Source of the DNA: Denitromonas sp.
Lineage (GTDB): Bacteria > Pseudomonadota > Gammaproteobacteria > Burkholderiales > Rhodocyclaceae
DNA length: 64,000 nucleotides
Direction of reading: 5' to 3'
NCBI RefSeq assembly: GCF_034676725.1
Contig: NZ_JAUCBR010000004.1
Coordinates: 1,565,501 to 1,629,500, forward strand
Positions within the stretch are counted from its first letter, which is position 1; every line of letters starts with the position of its first letter. Both the position numbers and the translations under genes were made by a program. Under the pieces are notes generated by a model. The model saw only the letters and a program-made list of their open reading frames with translations, made no database searches and was not told the DNA's origin. Positions 24,089 to 33,370 of this stretch are shown one piece after another.

Positions 24089-25210
24089 TCAAGCGCCGGC
24101 TGCCGTGGCGGGCGCGGGGTGTTGGCGCGGGTAATCGGCATAGCCGCGGGCGTCGCCGCCGAACAGCGTGCCGGGGTCGAAATCGGCCAGCGCGGTGCCG
24201 TGGGCGAGCCGGGCCGGCAGATCCGGGTTGGCGATGAAGGGGCGACCAAAGGCCACGGCGTCGGCCAGTCCCGCGGCCAGCACGGCCTGGGCCCGGTCGG
24301 CGTCGTAGCGGCCGGCGACGATCAGCGTGCCGTCGAAGCGTGCGCGCAGGGCGTGGCGAAAATCGTCGGGAATCTGCGGTGCGTCGTCCCAGTCCGCTTC
24401 GGACAGGTGCAGGTAGCCCACGCCCAGCGCGTCGAGCCGGGCTGCTGCGGCCAGGATGGTGTCGATGATCTCGGGGCAGGCCATGCCGCGCGCCGTGATG
24501 AAGGGCGCCAGCCGTACGCCGGTGCGGGCCGCTCCGGTTTCGGCGACGACGGCCTGCACGACCTCGTCGAGAAAGCGCAGGCGATTGTCGGTGCTGCCGC
24601 CGTAGGCGTCGCGGCGGTGGTTTGAGGTGGTGCGCAGAAACTGGTCGATCAGATAGCCGTTGGCGCCGTGGATTTCCACGCCGTCGAAGCCGGCGGCCAT
24701 GGCGTTGCCCGCCGCGCGCCGGTAGTCCTCGACGATGTCGGCAATCTCCGCCGTCTCCAGTGCGCGTGGCGTGGGGCAATCGACCATGCGGCCGGTACTG
24801 TCGCTGCCCACCACCCACACCTGGGCGTCGGGCGCCAGCGCCGAGGGCGCCACCGGCAGCGCGCCGTCGTGGAAAACCGGGTGCGACATCCGTCCTACAT
24901 GCCACAGTTGCAGCACCATGCGCCCGCCCGCGCCATGCACCGCTTCGGTCACTTTCCGCCAGCCGTTGATCTGCGCCGCGCTGTGGATGCCGGGCGTGTG
25001 GCTGTAGCCCTGGCCCTGCGGCGAAATCTGCGTTGCCTCGCTGACGATCAGGCCGGCGCCCGCGCGCTGGGCGTAGTAGGCGGCCATCAGTGCGGTCGGC
25101 ACATTGCCCGGCTGGGCGGCACGGCTGCGGGTCATTGGTGCCATCACGATGCGATTGGGCAGGGCGAGGCCGCGGCGAGCGAGCGGGGCAAACAGGGCGG
25201 GGGCAGGCAT
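24089..25210 (-). CDS. Old Yellow Enzyme family alkene reductase (NemA-like)
   Basis: A 373-residue flavin (FMN) TIM-barrel enzyme. Recognisable regions are NRIVMAPMTRSRA, the QLWHVGRMSHP segment, the active-site region GFDGVEIHGANGYLIDQFL, and phosphate-binding GRPFIANPDL. OYE/NemA proteins reduce activated alkenes, nitrate esters and N-ethylmaleimide with NADPH. Divergent from a LysR gene over a 121-base, lower-GC intergenic region that likely holds the control site. First gene of a two-gene unit with the quinone reductase. Confidence 0.92.
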   Translation of the reverse strand: MPAPALFAPLARRGLALPNRIVMAPMTRSRAAQPGNVPTALMAAYYAQRAGAGLIVSEATQISPQGQGYSHTPGIHSAAQINGWRKVTEAVHGAGGRMVLQLWHVGRMSHPVFHDGALPVAPSALAPDAQVWVVGSDSTGRMVDCPTPRALETAEIADIVEDYRRAAGNAMAAGFDGVEIHGANGYLIDQFLRTTSNHRRDAYGGSTDNRLRFLDEVVQAVVAETGAARTGVRLAPFITARGMACPEIIDTILAAAARLDALGVGYLHLSEADWDDAPQIPDDFRHALRARFDGTLIVAGRYDADRAQAVLAAGLADAVAFGRPFIANPDLPARLAHGTALADFDPGTLFGGDARGYADYPRQHPAPATAAGA

Positions 25211-25331
25211 TGGCAGAATCCTCGGTCGGGGTCACGGTTGCGCTGCAGTGACAGCGAGGCATCATCATCGGCTTTTTATCTGGTTTGAAAAACCGCCCCG
25301 TGATTGATCCACTTGATATTAATATTTGAAA

Positions 25332-26225
25332 ATGAAGACGCTTCAAGACCTGGAACTCTTTGTCCGCACGGCCGAGCTCGGCAGCCTGTCGGCCGCCGCA
25401 CGCCGGCTCGAGCTCACCCCGGCGGCGGCCAGCGCGGCGCTCAAGCGGCTGGAGGCCGCGCTGCAGGCGCCCCTGTTCGTGCGCTCGACCCGCAGCCTGC
25501 GGCTGACCGCCGAGGGCGAGGTGTTCGTGCAGCACTGCCGCCAGGCGCTGGAGCTTCTCGCAGAGGGGCGTGCGGCGGTGACCTCGGGGCGTGCCGTGGT
25601 GCGCGGGGTGCTGCAGCTGTCGCTGCCCTCGGACCTCGGCCGCAATGTGCTGTTGCCCTGGCTCGACGCCTTTCAGCAGCACCACCCGGCAGTGGCGCTG
25701 CGCCTGCAGCTGTCGGACCGCCTGGCCGATGTCTATCGCCAGCCGGTCGACCTGACCATCCGCTACGGCACCCTGCCCGACTCCAGCCTGGTCGCCCTGC
25801 CGCTGGTGCCCGGCAACCGGCGCGTGCTGTGCGCCTCGCCGGACTACCTGGCGCGGGCCGGGGTGCCGGCATCGCCCGCCGAGCTGGTGGGCCACAACTG
25901 CCTGTGCTTCATGCTGGGCGAGGCGGTGCACGACCGCTGGCGCTTCTTTCGCGACGGGCAGGAGCAGTCGGTCGCGGTGCGGGGCGACCGGGTCTCCGAT
26001 GACGGCGATGTGGTGCGCCGCTGGGCGCTGGCCGGCCATGGCCTGGCCTACAAATCCCGCCTCGACGTGCACGCCGACCTGCAGGCCGGCCGGTTGGTGG
26101 CGGTGTGTGCTGACTGGCAGGGCGAGCTGGCGCCGCTCAACCTGCTGTGTGCCGACCGCCGCCAGCTGAGCCCGGCGGTGCAACAACTGCGGGACTTCCT
26201 GACCCCGCGGCTGACGGCCTTGTGA
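25332..26225 (+). CDS. LysR-family transcriptional regulator
   Basis: A 297-residue LysR protein with the N-terminal winged helix (LELFVRTAELGSLSAAARR, recognition helix LTPAAASAALKRLE) and a C-terminal substrate-binding domain. Divergent orientation from the alkene reductase/quinone reductase unit strongly suggests it controls them, as is usual for LysR genes. The upstream TTG at 25326 would add two residues; ATG 25332 is preferred. The intergenic region contains an ATATTAATAT palindrome near 25317-25326. Confidence 0.87.
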   Translation: MKTLQDLELFVRTAELGSLSAAARRLELTPAAASAALKRLEAALQAPLFVRSTRSLRLTAEGEVFVQHCRQALELLAEGRAAVTSGRAVVRGVLQLSLPSDLGRNVLLPWLDAFQQHHPAVALRLQLSDRLADVYRQPVDLTIRYGTLPDSSLVALPLVPGNRRVLCASPDYLARAGVPASPAELVGHNCLCFMLGEAVHDRWRFFRDGQEQSVAVRGDRVSDDGDVVRRWALAGHGLAYKSRLDVHADLQAGRLVAVCADWQGELAPLNLLCADRRQLSPAVQQLRDFLTPRLTAL

Positions 26226-26351
26226 GCCCGGGCGGCCGTTCGACATGCGGGCGTGCCGCGCATCGGCAAGCGCTGATATGCTGAGGCGTGGGCCGGCCGT
26301 CGCCGGCGACGCTGTTGAGATCATGCAGTTCGACCACTCGCAGGGGGAGTC

Positions 26352-27005
26352 ATGACGCAAGATACGGACAGAATTGCACGCGAAGTCGAAGACGCCGTGG
26401 CCGACGATGTGGCCGGCGTGTCGGCCCGGGTGCGGCAGATCACGCTCAAGGTCCTGTCGGAGGGGCAACTCGACAGCGCCGCCCTCAAGTCGGTGATGGA
26501 CGCGGTGGTGCGCGGGGCGAAGACGGGCGTTGAACGCCCGGACCCGCGTAACACCGACGCCCTGCGCGAGGCCATGCACGGCCTCGACCAGGCGCTGGCC
26601 TCGGCCGCCGAGGCCACCGGTCTGGCAGTACAGGAGGCGGCCAGCCGCAGCAGCGAGTTCTCGAAGCAGAGCCTCAAGCAGTCGCTGAACGATCTGGGCT
26701 CGCTCGAGAAGCTGTTTATCGAGACGCTCGGGGACGCGGCCCGCCAGTCCTCCGGCCATGTGCGCGACACGCTGCACGGCCTCATCGAGCATGCCCGCCA
26801 CAGCGGTACCGCCGTGGGCGGCCGGGTGCAGGGGGCGCTGTCGCAATTGGCCCAGGCGATGACCGACATGACGCAGGAGCAGATGCAGGCCGGCGCCAAT
26901 ACGCTGCGGCAGCAGGGCGCGCTGCTGGCGGGCATTGCCGCCGGCTTCCTGAAGGGCGTGGCCGACCGCCTGCAGCCGCCCGACACAACAGACCGCGACG
27001 CCTGA
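26352..27005 (+). CDS. Helical protein of unknown function (DUF6781-like), partner of a UbiB kinase
   Basis: A 217-residue, charged, mainly helical protein without signal or membrane segments. I recognise only a resemblance to the DUF6781 type often found beside UbiB/ABC1 genes. The end overlaps the start of the ABC1 kinase gene (TGATG), so translation is probably coupled. Ribosome binding site GGGGGAG upstream. The long stretches rich in Ala, Gln, Ser and Thr with many amphipathic repeats suggest a scaffold or phasin-like lipid- or granule-associated protein (inference). Confidence 0.72.
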   Translation: MTQDTDRIAREVEDAVADDVAGVSARVRQITLKVLSEGQLDSAALKSVMDAVVRGAKTGVERPDPRNTDALREAMHGLDQALASAAEATGLAVQEAASRSSEFSKQSLKQSLNDLGSLEKLFIETLGDAARQSSGHVRDTLHGLIEHARHSGTAVGGRVQGALSQLAQAMTDMTQEQMQAGANTLRQQGALLAGIAAGFLKGVADRLQPPDTTDRDA

Positions 27006-28696
27006 TGTTCTGGCAAGCGGTGGGCGCGGCGCGCGACCTGTCGCGCGCCCAGGACATTGCCGGCGTTTTGATCCGCTACGGCTTTGGCGACCTGGTGCGC
27101 CGGCTCGGCATGGCCGACGCGCTGAGCAAGGCCGGCAAGGTGCTGCACTGGCAGGTGCCCGACGAGCTGGCCCGCCTCGAGCCACCGGCGCGGGCCCGCC
27201 GCGCGCTCGAAGACCTCGGCCCCACCTTCGTCAAGCTCGGCCAGATCCTCGCCACCCGGGTGGACCTGTTCGCCCCGGAGTGGATCGACGAACTGAGCAA
27301 GCTGCAGGACGCCGCCCCCGCCGTGCCCTTCGAGGCGGTGCGCGCGCAGCTCACCGAAGACCTGGGCGAGCCGCCCGAAGCGGCTTTTGCCACGCTCCAC
27401 ACCGAACCGCTGGCCGCCGCCTCGCTGGCGCAGGTGTATCGCGCCACCTTGCACGATGGCCGCGAGGTGGTGCTCAAGGTGCGTCGCCCGGGCATCCGCC
27501 CGACGGTCGAGGCCGATCTGCGGCTGCTGACCCGGCTGGCCGAGATCATCGACGCCGACATGCCCGAGCTGCACCGCTATCACCCGCAGGCGGTGGTGCG
27601 CGAGTTTGCGGTGTCGCTGCGTCGCGAGCTCGACTTCGCCGCCGAGGGCCGCAGCGCCGAGCGCATCCGGGCGCACTTTGCCGGGCACGAGGACATCGTG
27701 ATCCCGGCCATCCACTGGCAGTGGAGCGGCGAGCGGCTCAATGTGCAGGACTACATCGCCGGTATTCCGGGGCGCAACCTGGCCGCGGTCGACGCCACCG
27801 GGCTGGACCGCCGGCAGCTGGCACGGCGCGGTGCCGAGGCGGTGCTGAAGATGACGCTGGAGGACGGCTTCTTCCATGCCGACCCGCACCCGGGCAACGT
27901 CTTCTACCTGCCGGGCAACCGCATTGCCTTCATCGACTTCGGCATGGTCGGGCGGCTGTCGGAGTCGCGTCGCTACGAGGTGGCGAGCTTGATGCACGGT
28001 CTGGTGACGGGCGACTCGGAGACCGTGGCGGCCATTTTGCTCGACTGGCGCGATGGCGAGGACCTGGGCGCCGACGCCGACCCGACGCGTCTGCGTAACG
28101 AAATCGACACCTTCGTCGACCAGTACAAGGGCGTGCCGCTCAAGCGCCTCAGCCTGAGCGGCATGCTGGCCGATCTGGTGGCCATCCTGCGCGATAACCG
28201 ACTGACGCTGCCGGCCGATCTGGCGCTGCTGATCAAGGCCTTCATCTCGCTCGAAGGCATGGGCCGGCAGCTCGACCCGGACTTCGACATGGCGAGCGAA
28301 GCGGCCCCCTACCTCGAACGCACCATGATTGCCCACCAGTCGCCGGCGGCGCTGGCCCGACGCGGCTGGCGCGCGGCGCGCGGCGCGGCCGACCTGATCG
28401 CCGGCCTGCCGCAGGACCTCAGCCAGTTGTTGCGCGCGGCCAAGCGCGGCAAGCTGCGGGTGGAGGTCGAGGTGCTGCCGCTCAAGCATTTCGGCGATCG
28501 CATCGACCGTGCGGTGAGCCGGCTGACTATCGGCATCGTTACCGCGGCGCTGATCATCGGCACCTCGATCGTCATGACCGTGGCCGGCGAAGGCCTGCTG
28601 GCCGGGCTGTCGACCTATGTCCTGCTCGGCTTTCTCGGTGCGGTGGTCGGTGGTGTGTGGCTGCTGCTGTCGATCCGGCGCAGCAACAAGGAGTAA
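27005..28696 (+). CDS. ABC1/UbiB-family atypical protein kinase-like protein
   Basis: A 563-residue ABC1/UbiB protein. Signature motifs: the KxGQ motif in FVKLGQILATR, the Ala-rich loop AAASLAQVYRA, the VAIK-like lysine in VVLKVRRPG, and catalytic loop and metal motif HADPHPGNVF and FIDFGMVG. Two hydrophobic segments at the C-terminus (about 505-555) anchor it in the membrane. UbiB-type proteins support ubiquinone synthesis or lipid handling by ATPase activity. It is not next to other ubi genes; the DUF6781-like partner upstream marks this as the non-canonical ABC1 group rather than the main UbiB. Confidence 0.88.
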   Translation: MFWQAVGAARDLSRAQDIAGVLIRYGFGDLVRRLGMADALSKAGKVLHWQVPDELARLEPPARARRALEDLGPTFVKLGQILATRVDLFAPEWIDELSKLQDAAPAVPFEAVRAQLTEDLGEPPEAAFATLHTEPLAAASLAQVYRATLHDGREVVLKVRRPGIRPTVEADLRLLTRLAEIIDADMPELHRYHPQAVVREFAVSLRRELDFAAEGRSAERIRAHFAGHEDIVIPAIHWQWSGERLNVQDYIAGIPGRNLAAVDATGLDRRQLARRGAEAVLKMTLEDGFFHADPHPGNVFYLPGNRIAFIDFGMVGRLSESRRYEVASLMHGLVTGDSETVAAILLDWRDGEDLGADADPTRLRNEIDTFVDQYKGVPLKRLSLSGMLADLVAILRDNRLTLPADLALLIKAFISLEGMGRQLDPDFDMASEAAPYLERTMIAHQSPAALARRGWRAARGAADLIAGLPQDLSQLLRAAKRGKLRVEVEVLPLKHFGDRIDRAVSRLTIGIVTAALIIGTSIVMTVAGEGLLAGLSTYVLLGFLGAVVGGVWLLLSIRRSNKE

Positions 28697-28710
28697 GCGC
28701 CGACGACTGG

Positions 28711-28740
28711 CAAAAAAGAACCCGGCACGCAGGCCGGGTT
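28711..28740 (-). terminator. Rho-independent terminator of argC
   Basis: AACCCGGC (28719-28726) and GCCGGGTT (28733-28740) form an eight-base stem with a six-base loop. On the minus strand this is followed by a T-run (CTTTTTTG, 28711-28718), so it terminates argC, which ends at 28763. Confidence 0.85.
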
Positions 28741-28762
28741 CGCTGACAGGGCGCGGGACCGC

Positions 28763-29722
28763 TTACACCGCCAGTCCGGTCGCCTCATCGACTCCGAGCA
28801 TCAGGTTCATGCACTGGATGGCGGCACCCGAGGCGCCCTTGCCGAGGTTGTCGAAGCGCGCCGCGAGCAGAATCTGTTCGCCATGGCCGAAGACGAAGAT
28901 CTCGGCGCGGTTGGTGTCATTGCAGGCGGTGGCCGGCAGGAAACCGTTGTCGAGCAGCGGCGTGGCGTCGGCCGGCATGACCTTGATGAAGGTCTCGCCC
29001 GCGTAGTACTCGGCAAAGAAGTGCTGCAGGTCGGCCGCGGCCACCGGTTTGCCAAGCAGGCGCGGCAGCAGCGGCACGGCCACCACCATGCCTTGCGCGA
29101 AGTTGCCCACGATCGGGGTGAACAGCGGCTTGTTGGCCAGGCCGGTGAGGGTCTGCATTTCGGGCAGGTGCTTGTGCGCTAGGCCCAGCGCGTAGAAGCG
29201 CGGGCTCTTCATGGCGTCGCCCAGCGTGCCGGCGTCTTCGTAGCTGGCGATCATTTCCTTGCCGCCGCCGCTGTAACCGGTAATCGAGTATGTGGTGGCC
29301 GGGTAGTCGGCGGGCACGATGCCGGCGGCCACCAGCGGGTGCATGAGCATGATGAAGCCGCTGGCGTGGCAGCCGGGCACGGCCACCTTCTGTGCGGTGC
29401 GCACGCGTTCGCGGTGGCGCGGGTTCAGCTCCGGCAGGCCATAGACCCAGTCCGGATTCGTGCGGTGGGCGGTGCTGGCGTCGAGGAAGCGGGTGCGGGT
29501 GTTGCCCGGCGCGAGCAGCGACACCGACTCTTTCGAGGCCGCGTCGGGCAGGCACAGGAAGACCACGTCGGCGCGGTTGATGTACTCGGCCTTGACGGCG
29601 GCGTCCTTGCGCTGGGCGTCGGGAATGGTCAGCACCTCGACGTCGTCGCGCAGGGCGAGGCGCTCGTCGATTTTCAGGCCGGTGGTGCCGTGACGGCCGT
29701 CGATGAATACCTTGTAAGTCAT
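28763..29722 (-). CDS. argC: N-acetyl-gamma-glutamyl-phosphate reductase
   Basis: A 319-residue, type-2 (short) AGPR. It reduces N-acetylglutamyl-5-phosphate to the semialdehyde with NADPH in arginine synthesis. The nucleotide-binding start VFIDGRHGTTGL, and the active-site cysteine in VAVPGCHASGF are both present, as is the GYSGGGK loop. Start at 29722 is chosen because the family begins MTYKVFIDG; the upstream in-frame extension to 29752 is unlikely. The gene stands alone with its own terminator at 28711-28740. Confidence 0.93.
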   Translation of the reverse strand: MTYKVFIDGRHGTTGLKIDERLALRDDVEVLTIPDAQRKDAAVKAEYINRADVVFLCLPDAASKESVSLLAPGNTRTRFLDASTAHRTNPDWVYGLPELNPRHRERVRTAQKVAVPGCHASGFIMLMHPLVAAGIVPADYPATTYSITGYSGGGKEMIASYEDAGTLGDAMKSPRFYALGLAHKHLPEMQTLTGLANKPLFTPIVGNFAQGMVVAVPLLPRLLGKPVAAADLQHFFAEYYAGETFIKVMPADATPLLDNGFLPATACNDTNRAEIFVFGHGEQILLAARFDNLGKGASGAAIQCMNLMLGVDEATGLAV

Positions 29723-29798
29723 GGCAGAGCTCCGCTGCTGGCGTGGATGCAAAGCCTCATTCTAGCCCGGATGGCCGTGCCGCCGAACCGGGGCGTGC

Positions 29799-30335
29799 TC
29801 AGGGCAGCACGAAGAAGCGGTAGCGGTGCGGCAGGCCGGGGCGCAGGGTGATGTCGCCGCCGCCGGTGCGCACGGCCAGCGCCGGGTCGCGGGTGAACAC
29901 CTGCACGGTGGCCGAGGGGCGGGCGAGCAGGCGGTCGGCGTCGCAGCGCGCCACGCCGCCGGCCACCTGCACCTCGGCACACTGGGCAAGCCAGGCCGGC
30001 CCGTCGATGGGCGGTGGTGCGGTGCGGGTCGCAGGAGCCGGGGCCGGTGGCGTCGGGGCGGCGGTCGGTGCCGGTGTGACGGGTGGCGGTGCCGCCGGTG
30101 TGGCGGGGAGCGGCTTGCGTGCCGCCCGGGCCGTGGGTCTGGCCGGCGCCGGGGGCGTGTCGGCGACGGTGTCGGGGACGGTCGTCGGCTCGGCCGTTGT
30201 CGGCAGCCTGGCCTTGACCGTATCGACCGCCTCCTGCAGTGAGGCGCAGCCGCTGACCGCGACCACCGCCAGCAGCGCGAGCATCCGGCGGGCGCAGTGG
30301 CGGGGGTGGGTGGCATGGCGTGGGCGTGGGGGCAT
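29799..30335 (-). CDS. Proline/alanine-rich lipoprotein of unknown function
   Basis: A 178-residue protein. After an Arg/His-rich N-region comes a hydrophobic stretch and lipobox (VVAVSGCA), so it is probably a lipoprotein processed at about residue 30. The middle (residues about 45-110) is a low-complexity Pro/Ala/Thr linker; the C-terminal about 65 residues look folded and contain two Cys (AQCAEV, ARCDAD). The linker suggests a periplasmic domain extended from the outer membrane. No family recognised; start codon uncertain. Confidence 0.65.
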   Translation of the reverse strand: MPPRPRHATHPRHCARRMLALLAVVAVSGCASLQEAVDTVKARLPTTAEPTTVPDTVADTPPAPARPTARAARKPLPATPAAPPPVTPAPTAAPTPPAPAPATRTAPPPIDGPAWLAQCAEVQVAGGVARCDADRLLARPSATVQVFTRDPALAVRTGGGDITLRPGLPHRYRFFVLP

Positions 30336-30463
30336 GTCTTTGGTCTACGGCGGGAGGTCGCCGGATTTTAATCGCCTGCCGGTCCATTGTGGCGGCCTGT
30401 TGTCCCGCCGACCCGGTGTTTTGGTGCCGGGTGGGTGGCGGCGACATCCCCCGGCGCGGGGGC

Positions 30464-31030
30464 TCAGTCGAGCGATGCGGCGGTTGCGCGGCCGCGGCCG
30501 GTGGCTTCGTCGTAGGCGCGCTCGCGCGCGCGGGTCTGATCGATGATGGCGTTGCCGCGGCGGTTGGCGGCGGCCGACAGGCCGTCGCAGTCGGGGTGCG
30601 GCGGGACGGCCATCAGGGCCTGCTCGATCTCGCGGGCCGCCTGGACGGCCAGATCGGCATGGCCTTGCTCATGGGCGCGCAGCGCCGCCAGGTAGTCGGT
30701 ATAGCGCTGGCGCAGCGCTGAGCGGCGGGGCAGGCGGACGGCGTCGGGGAGGGTGTGCTCGATGTCGACTTCGGTGCTGACGCGCTGCATGCGGCACAGC
30801 CCGTTGTCGGCGCGCCAGAAGCTGCGCCAGCGGACCGACCAGCGGGTGAGGCTGTGGCCGCCATGGATGCGTATTGGCGAGGCCGCGGTGAGCGCCTCAT
30901 GCAGATCGGTAGCATCGGCCAGATCGACCGGGTAGCCCATCTGGCTGATGCTGACCGGCAGCCGTGCGAGCGCCGGCGTGCTGGCCAGCAGGCAGAGCAG
31001 GGCGCAGAGCGCCCGGGCGTGAGCAATCAT
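30464..31030 (-). CDS. DUF922-type putative zinc protease, secreted
   Basis: A 188-residue protein with a cleavable signal peptide (residues 1-22, cut after ALA) and a HEQGH motif (H-E-x-x-H) in LRAHEQGHADLA, the metal-binding core of DUF922 proteins. Two Cys pairs could form disulfides in the periplasm. The start at 31030 is preferred: the minus strand has GGGAGGA about ten bases upstream and the signal peptide begins at once. Stands alone between the lipoprotein and the LysR gene. Substrate unknown. Confidence 0.78.
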   Translation of the reverse strand: MIAHARALCALLCLLASTPALARLPVSISQMGYPVDLADATDLHEALTAASPIRIHGGHSLTRWSVRWRSFWRADNGLCRMQRVSTEVDIEHTLPDAVRLPRRSALRQRYTDYLAALRAHEQGHADLAVQAAREIEQALMAVPPHPDCDGLSAAANRRGNAIIDQTRARERAYDEATGRGRATAASLD

Positions 31031-31181
31031 CAACGTCGGTTCCTCCCGCAGCGACAGCTCGCCTGCCATGCTACCCGAGCCGGGTGTGTTCGGCCACTGT
31101 GCCCCGGGCGTGATGTTGCTGTCGGTCGTTTCGCCGTTGCGGTTGGCCGGTGCTCGCCCGCAGGCCAGATGTCCATTGCCC

Positions 31182-32099
31182 CTAGCCGTCTTCCGGCGTG
31201 TGGCAGCGGTCGGCCACGGTGCGGATCCAGTCGGCAAACAGCCGCGCCTCGGGCCGTGGCGCACCGGGCGCCGCGACCAGCCAGAAGCCGCGTCCGGTCA
31301 TGGGATGGCGGTCACCGCCGAGCGGCATCAGCCGGCCCTCGCGGAACAGCGAGCTCATCATCTCCTTGCGGCCGATGGCCAGCCCCTGCCCGGAGGCGGC
31401 GGCGTGAATGAGCTGGTCGTAGTGGTTGAAGCGGATGCGCCCGCGCGGGCGCACCTCCTCGAGCCCGTTGGCGGCCAGCCAGGGCGACCAGCTCAGCCAC
31501 GGGAAGCGGGTGTCGTCGAGGTCGAGCAGCACCTGGCCGGGCAGGGTGTCGCGATCGAGTACCAGGCCGGTGCCGACCGAGGGGTGGGCGACCGGCACCA
31601 GGGTGTCGCCAAACAACCGCCACGCGCCGGCCGGCGCATCGCGGTCGGCGCAGTAGCGCAGCGCCAGGTCGATGTCTTCATGGAGCAGGTCGACCACCCG
31701 GTTGGTGGTCGAGATGCGTACTTCGATGTCCGGGTGGGCGGCCTGGAAGTCGGACAGCTGCGGCACCAGCCACAGCGCCGAGATGCCCACGCCGGCCGAG
31801 ATGGTGACGGTCGGGCGCTCGGGCGCGCGCAGGCGCCCGGCGAGGCGGGCGTACTCGGTCAGCCACTGTTCGGCGGCATCGGCCAGGCGGGTGCCGGCCT
31901 CGGTCAGGCTGAGGCTGCGGACGCCGCGCACGAACAGGGGTGTGCCGAGCGCGCGCTCCAGGCTGTGGACCTGCCGGCTGATCGCCGACTGGCTCAGGCA
32001 CAGTTCGGCCGCGGCCTGGGTGAAGGACAGGTGGCGCGCCGCGGCAAGAAAGCCGCGCAGTGGATCGAGCGGGGGCAGGTGGAGCAATACGCTATCCAT
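31182..32099 (-). CDS. LysR-family regulator (GcvA-like)
   Basis: A 305-residue regulator with N-terminal helix-turn-helix (LRGFLAAARHLSFTQAAAEL, LSQSAISRQVHSLE) and C-terminal ligand domain. The FVRGVRSLSLTEAG wing and overall pattern match the GcvA/AmpR-like group. Divergent from the small DUF2917 gene at 32220, which is therefore the most likely target, with 120 bases between the two starts. Confidence 0.86.
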   Translation of the reverse strand: MDSVLLHLPPLDPLRGFLAAARHLSFTQAAAELCLSQSAISRQVHSLERALGTPLFVRGVRSLSLTEAGTRLADAAEQWLTEYARLAGRLRAPERPTVTISAGVGISALWLVPQLSDFQAAHPDIEVRISTTNRVVDLLHEDIDLALRYCADRDAPAGAWRLFGDTLVPVAHPSVGTGLVLDRDTLPGQVLLDLDDTRFPWLSWSPWLAANGLEEVRPRGRIRFNHYDQLIHAAASGQGLAIGRKEMMSSLFREGRLMPLGGDRHPMTGRGFWLVAAPGAPRPEARLFADWIRTVADRCHTPEDG

Positions 32100-32219
32100 G
32101 CGTCTGGCGCATCCATGTAATGCAAATTGACCGTTTGTCCACAGCCTAGCTGCCGCCGATACTTTCATCAACCCAGCTGCCGATCTGCGGATGTGCCGGG
32201 TTTTCTGGAGGACGCCATC

Positions 32220-32576
32220 ATGGCTGAAACAATTGCATGCGAACCCGTTACATTGGCCCCGCGGACGACGCTGGTGCTGGCCCAGATGGCGCACGCCGAA
32301 GTGAGCTGTCGCGCCGGTGGGGTGTGGATCACCCAGTACGGCGACCCTCGCGACGTGGTGCTCAAGCCGGGGCAATCGGTGGTGCTGGACGTGCCCACCG
32401 CGACGATCATGACGGCCAGCGATGGCGCCGACGTGTTGATTACCCGCCGCGCCGCGTTGCCGGCGCGCCGCTCCGTGGGGCGCTGGCTGGCCGGCCTGTT
32501 CGATCCGCGCTGGAGCAGCCGCGCCAGCAGTGCCCTGCACCAGCGCCTGCCGGTGGGCGGCCTGCGCCACGGATGA
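32220..32576 (+). CDS. DUF2917 small protein
   Basis: A 118-residue cytoplasmic protein with a compact beta-rich core (VTLAPRTTLVLAQ, GGVWITQYGDPRDVVLKPGQSVVL) typical of DUF2917, a cupin-like family of unknown role found in betaproteobacteria, often beside LysR genes as here. The start at 32220 is chosen from the ribosome binding site TGGAGG; an upstream Met at 32127 lies in low-complexity sequence. Highly basic C-terminus. Confidence 0.8.
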   Translation: MAETIACEPVTLAPRTTLVLAQMAHAEVSCRAGGVWITQYGDPRDVVLKPGQSVVLDVPTATIMTASDGADVLITRRAALPARRSVGRWLAGLFDPRWSSRASSALHQRLPVGGLRHG

Positions 32577-32716
32577 ACCGGGCAGGGCCCGTGCCCTGTG
32601 CCATACTGAACCGGAGGGCCGGCGGGTCATGCGCCGGCCCTCCGGCGTGATGAGATACCGCCGGGCCGGCGGTGTGTCAGCGCCGGCCACGACCCCCTGA
32701 TGGAGACCCCTGCGCC

Positions 32717-33331
32717 GTGACCCGTCCGCCTGCCGTCGAGATCTGGTTCGAGTTTGCCAGCTCCTATTCCTACCTCGCCGTGATGCGCGTTGCCGAGGCC
32801 GCCCGTGCCGCCGGCGTGACGCTGCGCTGGCGCCCCTTCCTGCTCGGACCGGTGTTCCTGAGCCTGGGCTGGAACGACTCGCCCTTCAATATCTACCCGC
32901 CCAAGGGGCGCTACATGTGGCGCGACATGGCGCGCCTGGCGGCCAAGTACGACATCCCCTTCCAGTTGCCCAGCCAGTTCCCGCGCAACGGCCTGCTCGC
33001 CGCGCGGGTGGCGGTGCTTGGACAGGACCAGCCGTGGATCGGCGATTTCGCCCGTGCGGCGATGCGTGCCAACTTCGGCGAGGACCGCGACATCGGCCAG
33101 CCGGACGTGATCGCCGATTTGCTCAATGCCCTCGACCTGCCCGCCGAGGCGCTGATCACCGAGGCCCAGACGCCGGCCAACAAGCAGGCGCTGCGCGCCC
33201 AGACCGAACAGGCGGCGGCGCTGGGCATCTTCGGCGCGCCCACCTTTCTGTTCGACGGCGAGATGTTCTGGGGTAACGACCGGCTGGACGATGCGCTGGC
33301 CTGGGCGTGCCGCGACGACGCGCCGGCGTAA
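32717..33331 (+). CDS. 2-hydroxychromene-2-carboxylate isomerase family (DsbA-like) protein
   Basis: A 204-residue thioredoxin-fold enzyme of the kappa-GST/HCCA isomerase group. FEFASSYSYLAVMR near the N-terminus holds the catalytic Ser (a Cys in DsbA), followed by WRPFLLGPVF and, near the end, GIFGAPTFLFDGEMFWGNDRL, the cis-Pro loop and family signature. HCCA isomerases act in naphthalene degradation, but many homologues act elsewhere with glutathione. GTG start at 32717 has a GGAG site upstream; a GTG at 32672 is the alternative. Confidence 0.86.
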   Translation: MTRPPAVEIWFEFASSYSYLAVMRVAEAARAAGVTLRWRPFLLGPVFLSLGWNDSPFNIYPPKGRYMWRDMARLAAKYDIPFQLPSQFPRNGLLAARVAVLGQDQPWIGDFARAAMRANFGEDRDIGQPDVIADLLNALDLPAEALITEAQTPANKQALRAQTEQAAALGIFGAPTFLFDGEMFWGNDRLDDALAWACRDDAPA

Positions 33332-33370
33332 CCTTTTCGGTCGTGGCGGCATCCAATCAGCAAACACCTG

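Noticed and set aside
24057..27185. 1042-codon minus-strand frame across the alkene reductase, LysR and DUF6781-like genes
   Set aside because: It overlaps three genes with good motifs in other frames and has no recognisable domain.
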